From Proluteimonas flavola (lineage in GTDB: Bacteria > Pseudomonadota > Gammaproteobacteria > Xanthomonadales > Xanthomonadaceae), in contig NZ_JAIWPU010000005.1 in assembly GCF_021191705.1 (NCBI RefSeq), positions 267,151-331,150 of the forward strand: 64,000 nucleotides of DNA. Reading direction: 5' to 3'. The notes under the pieces are model-generated. The model worked only from the letters and a program-made list of their open reading frames with translations, had not been told where the DNA came from and did not search any database. Below, in pieces: positions 59,162 to 64,000 of this stretch. The number at the start of each line of letters is the position of its first letter. The stretch's first letter is position 1. A program made the translations under genes and the position numbers.

Positions 59162-59722
59162 TCAGCGCGCAAGATGCACCACCACGCGGCCATCGGTGAT
59201 GTCGACGTTGCCGATGCGCTTGCCCGAGGGCAGCTTCGACAGCAGATCGTCGTCGAGGCGATAGACCGGTTCGCTGCGCGCGTACTCCGACAGCAGGCTG
59301 TTGACGACGCCGCGCGCGCCGCCCTTGAGCAGGGCGTTGGAGCCGGGCAGATCGAACTGCAGCAGTTCGGGATCCTCGAGATGCAGGCCGCGGGTCGCGG
59401 GGTCGTAGCGCAGGCCGCTCACCAGGGCGAGACGGCCCGGACGGTCGTCCGCCGCGACGCCGCCGACGCCGAGATCGAAGTCCAGTCGCAGTCGGCGATC
59501 GCCCTGCGGAATCGTCAGGCGCGGATTGTCGAGCGTGACCGACACCAGGCCGCCGAGCTTGTCGAAGGTGCGCGGGAAGCGCGTGTCGAGCTGGCGCTGC
59601 AACTGCGGCGTGGTGAACGCGACCTGGTCGTTGAGCCAGGCCGAGACCACACCGAGCGAGGTGCAGGCGGTGACGACGAGCAGCAGCAGGGCTGCGGCGG
59701 ACAACTGCAGGGGACGGCGCAT
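59162..59722 (-). CDS. DUF1439-family lipoprotein (YceB-like)
   Basis: 186 residues. Signal MRRPLQLSAAALLLLVVTAC with lipobox VTAC. The mature part reads QLQRQLDTRFPRTFDKLGGLVSVTLDNPRL, the typical DUF1439 opening, and ends with LSKLPSGKRIGNVDITDGRVVVHL. A tubular lipid-binding-like fold is known for the family; outer membrane location likely. Confidence 0.83.
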   Translation of the reverse strand: MRRPLQLSAAALLLLVVTACTSLGVVSAWLNDQVAFTTPQLQRQLDTRFPRTFDKLGGLVSVTLDNPRLTIPQGDRRLRLDFDLGVGGVAADDRPGRLALVSGLRYDPATRGLHLEDPELLQFDLPGSNALLKGGARGVVNSLLSEYARSEPVYRLDDDLLSKLPSGKRIGNVDITDGRVVVHLAR

Positions 59723-59788
59723 GGCACGCTCCGGAGCGACGATGGAGGCACCCTACGCAGGCGCCGTGAATACGGGATTAGCGGCGCG

Positions 59789-60223
59789 TCAGTTGGGCGC
59801 GGGTGCCAGCGGCCGGCGGTGCGGCTGCAGCCACGCGAGCAGCAGGCCGAGCAGCAGCATCGCGATCACGTCGAAGACGATCTGCTTCAGCGACAGCGCC
59901 AGCGGAAACGGCTGGCCCGCGTGCGCGAGCAGATGCCAGGGCACGAACGACACCAGCGCGATCGCCAGGCCGAAGCGCGCGCCGTGCCAGCGCTTGCTGC
60001 GGTGCGGTGGCGGCAGCCAGCGGTAGAGCCAGGTCATCGCCAGTCCCAGCGAGACGTAGGCGAGCAGGATCCAGCCGACCTGCGCGTTCGCATCCGCCTG
60101 CGGGCGGAACAGATGGGCGAGGGCGAGGTAGTCGTCGCGCAGCAGCAGGCCATGCACGAAGAAGCCCAGCGCCAGCGCGGTGGCGGAGATCGTGAAGCCG
60201 CAGATCCAGAACCGTTTGTCCAT
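59789..60223 (-). CDS. Four-helix membrane protein, unknown
   Basis: 144 residues from the ATG at 60223. Four likely membrane helices: about 5-25 (WICGFTISATALALGFFVHG), 48-68 (GWILLAYVSLGLAMTWLYRW), 82-102 (ARFGLAIALVSFVPWHLLA) and 112-134 (IVFDVIAMLLLGLLLAWL). No motif recognised. Confidence 0.72.
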   Translation of the reverse strand: MDKRFWICGFTISATALALGFFVHGLLLRDDYLALAHLFRPQADANAQVGWILLAYVSLGLAMTWLYRWLPPPHRSKRWHGARFGLAIALVSFVPWHLLAHAGQPFPLALSLKQIVFDVIAMLLLGLLLAWLQPHRRPLAPAPN

Positions 60224-60305
60224 TGCAGAGTGTCCGAAGAGGCGCGTCGCGTGGATCAGATTAGCGCTGCGCGGGTGACGGATCGATGGACGCCGCGGTG
60301 ATGCG

Positions 60306-61163
60306 TCAGGTCCCGCCGTCGCGACGCAGATCATAGTGGCCGCTGTGGCGGTGCAGCGGTCCCTGCGCGCCGATGCGCGGATGCACCCGAATGCGCAGCG
60401 CCGTGGGCACAGGCGCGGTACGGAGCGGCTGCGGCCGTTCGTTGTAGACGCGCAGCCCGTTCACGTCTTCGAGCGTGCGCAGGTCCGCCTCGCCGTGCGT
60501 CGTGTGCGCGGCCTCCGGATGCTAGCGCGCCGCGTCGCCGGTGTCGGCACCGTGCCCGCGCAGCAGCGGCAGTGGGTCGAACGCGCCATCGCTGGCATAG
60601 ACGCCGTAATGCAGATGCGGCGGCGTGCCGCGTGCATTGCCGGTGTCGCCGACGATGCCCAGCGCATCGCCGGGCCGCACCAGATCGCCGACCTCCAGCA
60701 GATCCGCGAAGCCGTCGAGATGTGCGTAGTAATGGCGCTGCCGGCCCGGGCCCATGACCCAGACCTGCTTGCCGCCGAGGCCGCCTTCGCGCACGCCGAC
60801 GACGAGACCCCCGGTCGTGCTGCGCACCGGCGTGCCGCGCGGCGCGAAGATGTCGACGCCTTCGTGCTGGCGGTCGCGTCCACGCGGCGCGCCGAAGGTG
60901 TCGGCCACGCGCGATGCGCGGACGCCGTCGACCGGCATCGGCAGGGTCTCGGGCGCAGGCGCTGCCGACAGCGCGGCGATCGCGCGCGGCTTGGCCATGA
61001 ACGGCTGGTGCCAGGCCCAGTAGCCGACGGCCGCGAACAACGCGGCCCAGAACACGAAGCCCAGCGTGGCCCGCAGCTGGGGCGTGTAATCGCGGCGCGG
61101 CTTGCGTGCGGGCTTCAGTGCGGCGTGCGGGGTGGAACCGGGTGCGGGATCGGGCTCGGACAT
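60306..61163 (-). CDS. M23 peptidase, TAG-ended frame with coding-like tail
   Basis: The 213-residue protein from 61163 to the TAG at 60524-60522 has one membrane helix (about 32-50) and a periplasmic LytM/M23 domain with metal ligands HEGVD and HLHYGVY; it would cut peptidoglycan crosslinks. After TAG the same frame continues 71 codons to TGA at 60308-60306, beginning HPEAAHTTHGEADLRTLEDV, with strong GC third-position bias. The tail is either decayed, a separate gene lacking a start, or an extension cut by a CAG-to-TAG change. Family members usually end close to the TAG. Confidence 0.75.
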
Positions 61164-61268
61164 GGCGTCAGCGTCGCAGGTCGCGTGCGAAGCCGGAGTC
61201 AGTGCAGCGGCTCGCGCAACGCAGAACGGCCTGCACGAGGCAGGCCGTTCCGGATGTGCGAAGCGGGC

Positions 61269-61910
61269 TCAGCGCGCTTGGGCGTTCGTCTTCACTTCCT
61301 GTTCCAAGCGCGCCTTGAGCTCGGGCGCGAGCTTGAGCTGGCGCGCGAGTTCGTCGAGATAGCTGCGCTCCATGAAGCTGGTCTCGTCGGCGACGAGCAC
61401 GCTCGCCAGATACATCTCCGACGCGATCTCGGGCGTGGTCGCGGCGCTGGCGACTTCGGCCGGATCCAGCGGCTTTTCCAGTTCCGCGTGCAGCCAGCGC
61501 TGCACGTCGGCGCCTTCGTCGATGCGCTTGAATTCGCCTTCGATGACCTCGCGCTCGCGCGCATCGATATGGCCGTCGGCCTTGGCGGCGGCGACCAGCG
61601 CCTTGAGGATCGCCTGGCTGTGGATGTCGACCTGCGGCGCGGGCAGGCGGTCGACGGTCTGCGGCGCACCGGTGGCCGCACCGGCCTGCTGCTTCTGGTA
61701 ATCGCCGTAGGCCTTGTAGGCCATGACGCCGATCGCGGCGAGGCCGCCATAGGTCGCGACCTTGCGGGTCTTCCTGTTCTTGCCGAGCAGCAGGCCCAGC
61801 GCGCCGCCGGTGGCCGCGCCCTTGCCGAAATCCGCATTGAGCAGGCTGCTGCCGGGCTTGCCGCCGGCCTGCGAGGTGAGCAGATGATTGAGAAAGCCCT
61901 GGAAGCTCAT
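61269..61910 (-). CDS. DUF533/YebE-family protein with TerB-like domain
   Basis: 213 residues. N-terminal MSFQGFLNHLLTSQ and a glycine-rich hydrophobic stretch (GGALGLLLGKNRKTRKVATYGG), then a TerB-like helical domain: ILKALVAAAKADGHIDAREREVIEGEFKRI with paired acidic residues. Membrane association near the N terminus is likely. Function in E. coli YebE is unclear. Confidence 0.88.
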   Translation of the reverse strand: MSFQGFLNHLLTSQAGGKPGSSLLNADFGKGAATGGALGLLLGKNRKTRKVATYGGLAAIGVMAYKAYGDYQKQQAGAATGAPQTVDRLPAPQVDIHSQAILKALVAAAKADGHIDAREREVIEGEFKRIDEGADVQRWLHAELEKPLDPAEVASAATTPEIASEMYLASVLVADETSFMERSYLDELARQLKLAPELKARLEQEVKTNAQAR

Positions 61911-62046
61911 CGTTCGATATCCATCGGTAGGGAGAAAACGGCGCCGAGCATGCGACGGTAAACGTTCACCGGATGTGCACGGTTTGCGTCGCCGGGGGAA
62001 TCATTCAGAACCGGGCGACCAGTGCGTTCGAAGCACATCCCGAAAC

Positions 62047-62078
62047 GAAATCGGGACGGCCAAGGCCGTCCCGATCGA
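62047..62078 (-). terminator. Intrinsic terminator of HU gene
   Basis: ATCGGGACGGCC-AA-GGCCGTCCCGAT, a perfect 12-pair stem, 24 bases past the HU stop; on the minus strand it is followed by TTTCGTTTCG. Confidence 0.85.
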
Positions 62079-62098
62079 AAGACACGTGGCGCCTGGAA

Positions 62099-62503
62099 TC
62101 AGGCGGCGGCGTCCTTGAGCTTCTTGAGCGGGCGCACCTTGACCTTGACCGAGGCGGGCTTGGCGGCGAACCACTGCTCTTCCTTGGTGAAGGGGTTGAT
62201 GCCCTTGCGCTTCGGCTTGGCCGGCACGCTGACCGACGTGATCTTCAGCAGGCCGGGGAGGGTGAAAGAACCCGCGCCCTTCTTGCTGATCGAGCCGTGC
62301 ACGGCGCCTTCGAGCGCTGCGAACACCGCGCGCACGTCCTTCGCCACGACGCCGGTGGATTCGGCGATATGCGCGACCAGGCCCGACTTGCTCAGGGCTT
62401 CCTTGATCGGCTTCGGTGCTGCCGGCTTGGCGGCGGCGGCCTTCTTCGGCGCAGCAGCCTTCTTGGCCGGGGCTTTCTTGGTGGGGGCCTTCTTCGTTGC
62501 CAT
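62099..62503 (-). CDS. HU-like nucleoid protein with Ala/Lys tail
   Basis: 134 residues from the ATG at 62503. The first 35 are a histone-H1-like tail (MATKKAPTKKAPAKKAAAPK). The rest is an HU/IHF domain: LVAHIAESTGVVAKDVRAVF for the dimer helices and GAGSFTLPGLLKI for the beta core, then RKGINPFTKEEQWF as the DNA-binding arm. Compacts DNA. Similar two-part HU proteins occur in xanthomonads. Confidence 0.92.
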   Translation of the reverse strand: MATKKAPTKKAPAKKAAAPKKAAAAKPAAPKPIKEALSKSGLVAHIAESTGVVAKDVRAVFAALEGAVHGSISKKGAGSFTLPGLLKITSVSVPAKPKRKGINPFTKEEQWFAAKPASVKVKVRPLKKLKDAAA

Positions 62504-62636
62504 GAGCGTGTGGTTCCCTCGTCGAGTAATGATTGAGTTGTCCGGGCCGAGCGAGCCGGCAAGCGGAATGTAGGGCATCGTGGCACGTGCGCCAATAGGA
62601 AACCGCAAAAAAACAGGGCTTTTGCGTTTCCCGGTC

Positions 62637-63047
62637 CTATCGCGAGGTGCGGCGGCGCTGCGGCCACAGGATCCAGGCGCCGGCGACCACCAGTGCGAGC
62701 ACGCTGTAGGCGGCGACGAATGTCCACCAGGGCGCCTCGAAAAACAGCACTTCCGACAGCCAGTAGGCGACGAAGGATTCGCTGTAGGTCTGCTGTCCGG
62801 CGCGCGTACGCAGCCACTGTTCCCAGATCGTCAGCGGGCACAGGCGACCGAGCCAGGCCTGCAGCGCGATCACCACGACCAGCGCCACATGCAGCCAGCG
62901 CAGCCAGCGGCGCCGCACCCAGCGCCAGCCCATCGGGCCGCCGACCAGCAGCGCGAGCGTCATGCCGACGACGAATACCGCAATGCCGACATGGACTGCG
63001 AGCAAGGCATCGGCGAGGACTGCGGCGAGGGACGGTGGGAATGTCAT
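62637..63047 (-). CDS. DUF2784-family membrane protein
   Basis: 136 residues from the ATG at 63047. MTFPPSLAAVLADALLAVHVGI and a tail with CPLTIWEQWLRTRAGQQTYSESF are the DUF2784 signature. Four hydrophobic helices (about 8-30, 37-58 region, 57-78, 108-128). Inner membrane protein, function unknown. Confidence 0.85.
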   Translation of the reverse strand: MTFPPSLAAVLADALLAVHVGIAVFVVGMTLALLVGGPMGWRWVRRRWLRWLHVALVVVIALQAWLGRLCPLTIWEQWLRTRAGQQTYSESFVAYWLSEVLFFEAPWWTFVAAYSVLALVVAGAWILWPQRRRTSR

Positions 63048-63162
63048 GGCCGGATCATCGTGCATCCACCGTCCACGCGCAGGTGCTGCGTCGCATCACC
63101 GGGACGCGCGCGTCACGGACGGGGGTCCACCATGCACGGCCCAACTCTCGAGGAGCACGCAT

Positions 63163-63597
63163 ATGGGTATCGCCCGTCACGCCACCGCCCACTGGACCGG
63201 CGATCTGAAGTCCGGCAAGGGCACGCTGTCGACGCCGCAAAGCGGCCTGTTGTCGGATACGCGCTATGCGTTCGGCACCCGCTTCGGCGACGAGACAGGC
63301 ACCAATCCCGAGGAACTGATCGCCGCCGCGCACGCGGGCTGCTTCACGATGGCGCTGTCGGCCAAGCTCACCGAAGCGGGCTTTCCGCCCGAATCGCTGG
63401 ACACGCGCGCCGACGTCGACCTATCGATGGACGGTGGGCCGCAGATCAGTTCGATCCGCCTGAAGACCCGCGCCAAGGTGCCGGGCATCGACGCGGCCAA
63501 GTTCCGCGAGATCGCCGACGACGCCAAGCAGAACTGTCCGGTGTCGAAGGCGCTGTCGGCGGTGCCGTTGTCGCTGGACGCCGAACTCGAAGACTGA
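63163..63597 (+). CDS. OsmC-family peroxidase
   Basis: 144 residues from the ATG at 63163. Cys60 in AAAHAGCFTMAL (peroxidatic) and Cys125 in AKQNCPVSKAL (resolving) are the redox pair, with GTNPEELI between. OsmC proteins reduce organic hydroperoxides in the cytoplasm, often induced by osmotic or oxidative stress. A stem with TTTT follows at 63611-63640. It cannot be told whether it is OsmC or Ohr proper; the GTNPEEL and length favour OsmC. Confidence 0.9.
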   Translation: MGIARHATAHWTGDLKSGKGTLSTPQSGLLSDTRYAFGTRFGDETGTNPEELIAAAHAGCFTMALSAKLTEAGFPPESLDTRADVDLSMDGGPQISSIRLKTRAKVPGIDAAKFREIADDAKQNCPVSKALSAVPLSLDAELED

Positions 63598-63610
63598 GTA
63601 CGGCAGACGG

Positions 63611-63640
63611 CGCCGCCTCGGGCGACCGGCGCGGCGTTTT
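63611..63640 (+). terminator. Terminator of OsmC gene
   Basis: CGCCGC/GCGGCG stem (63611-63616 and 63631-63636) with a 14-base loop, then TTTTCG. About 14 bases past the stop. Confidence 0.68.
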
Positions 63641-63753
63641 CGTGTGCGTGGGGCGGTGCGACGGCACGTGCCTGCGGAAAGGGGGCGGCCGGATGCCTGC
63701 CGCTGTTCCTCAGGCGCATGGCGGGCCGGGCCACATGTGGGAGCAACTGTCTT

Positions 63754-64000
63754 CTACGCGGGCAGCGTGATCCATTCAGTCCTGTCGCGCGCCATGGCGT
63801 TGAGCCTGACCAGCAGTACGCGCATGCACGCGGTCACGGCGAGCTTGGCGCACTTGCCTTGGCCGCGCAGCCGGTCGTACCGGGCCTTGAATTCGGGCTG
63901 CATGCGGATCACCGACCAGCACGCCATGTAGAGCACGCGGCGGATCGCCCCGCGGCCGCCGCGAATGCGGCGCTTGCCGGCCCGTTGGCCGCTGTCGACG
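63754..64000 (-). mobile_element. IS110-family transposase, C-terminal part (runs off window)
   Basis: 82 visible codons end in TGA/TAA-type stop at 63754. They read GKRRIRGGRGAIRRVLYMAC, MQPEFKARYDRLRGQGK and ARDRTEW, the conserved C-terminal Transposase_20 block of IS110/IS1111 elements. The N-terminal DEDD catalytic domain must lie right of the window. IS110 elements have no classic terminal inverted repeats, so the element edge near 63,730 cannot be fixed. A TGTGGGAGCAAC stretch lies at 63735. Confidence 0.85.

Overview
The window is high-GC, dense Gammaproteobacterial DNA. The chromosomal part (roughly 35.9-64 kb) fits the Xanthomonadaceae/Lysobacteraceae (Luteimonas, Lysobacter or Xanthomonas relatives). 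It carries a GumN/TraB-family protein, dxs, a SUF operon led by an Rrf2 regulator and followed by GNAT and Rieske genes, a DUF533 protein, a lysine-rich HU protein and short intergenic repeats that I associate with that family. No 16S rRNA or other decisive marker is present, so the genus stays open.

Positions 1 to about 35,860 are the right-hand 36 kb of a lambda/HK97-like siphovirus prophage; integrase, repressor and left attachment site must lie left of the window. The order is: replication (end of an O-like protein, DnaB-type helicase), a chain of small genes with ATGA-type overlaps (Ref-like nuclease, Rmf/CrpP-like protein, RuvC-like resolvase, HD hydrolase, candidate late regulator), a late promoter candidate, two unknown genes, a lysis cassette (GH19 endolysin, holin, second membrane protein, Rz/Rz1), two HNH genes, terminase, prohead protease, capsid, portal, collagen-like repeat protein, head-tail joining proteins, tail tube, the G/GT chaperones with a visible -1 frameshift site, tape measure, tail tip proteins and a 1,834-residue J-like protein with five exact 38-residue repeats. 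Four genes look like added accessory (moron) genes: a secreted cysteine-containing protein (9.7 kb), a lone Cas2-like protein back to back with a Rha-like regulator between two terminators (25.6-26.6 kb), and a retropepsin-like protease (27.5-28.0 kb). The prophage ends in a tRNA 3-prime fragment of tRNA-Pro type (35,827-35,859) followed by a terminator, which marks attR.

The host part holds: a GumN/TraB gene with an amber codon in its signal peptide; dxs; an HNH gene; an acyl-CoA dehydrogenase; tRNA-Phe; a sulfate-binding protein; an M20 peptidase; comEA; a HutD-family gene; a TonB receptor operon behind a Fur-box palindrome; the suf operon running leftward (regulator-B-C-D-S-GNAT-Rieske); a SET-domain protein; envelope lipoproteins; an M23 peptidase with coding-like sequence continuing in frame after its stop; DUF533, HU, DUF2784 and OsmC genes; and the 3-prime part of an IS110-type transposase at the right edge.

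The points most worth following are the terminator-insulated Cas2-like/Rha cassette, the antisense retropepsin-like gene at the start of the J-like gene, tRNA-like structured RNA in two prophage intergenic regions, twin hairpins upstream of the capsid gene, and two amber-interrupted host reading frames.
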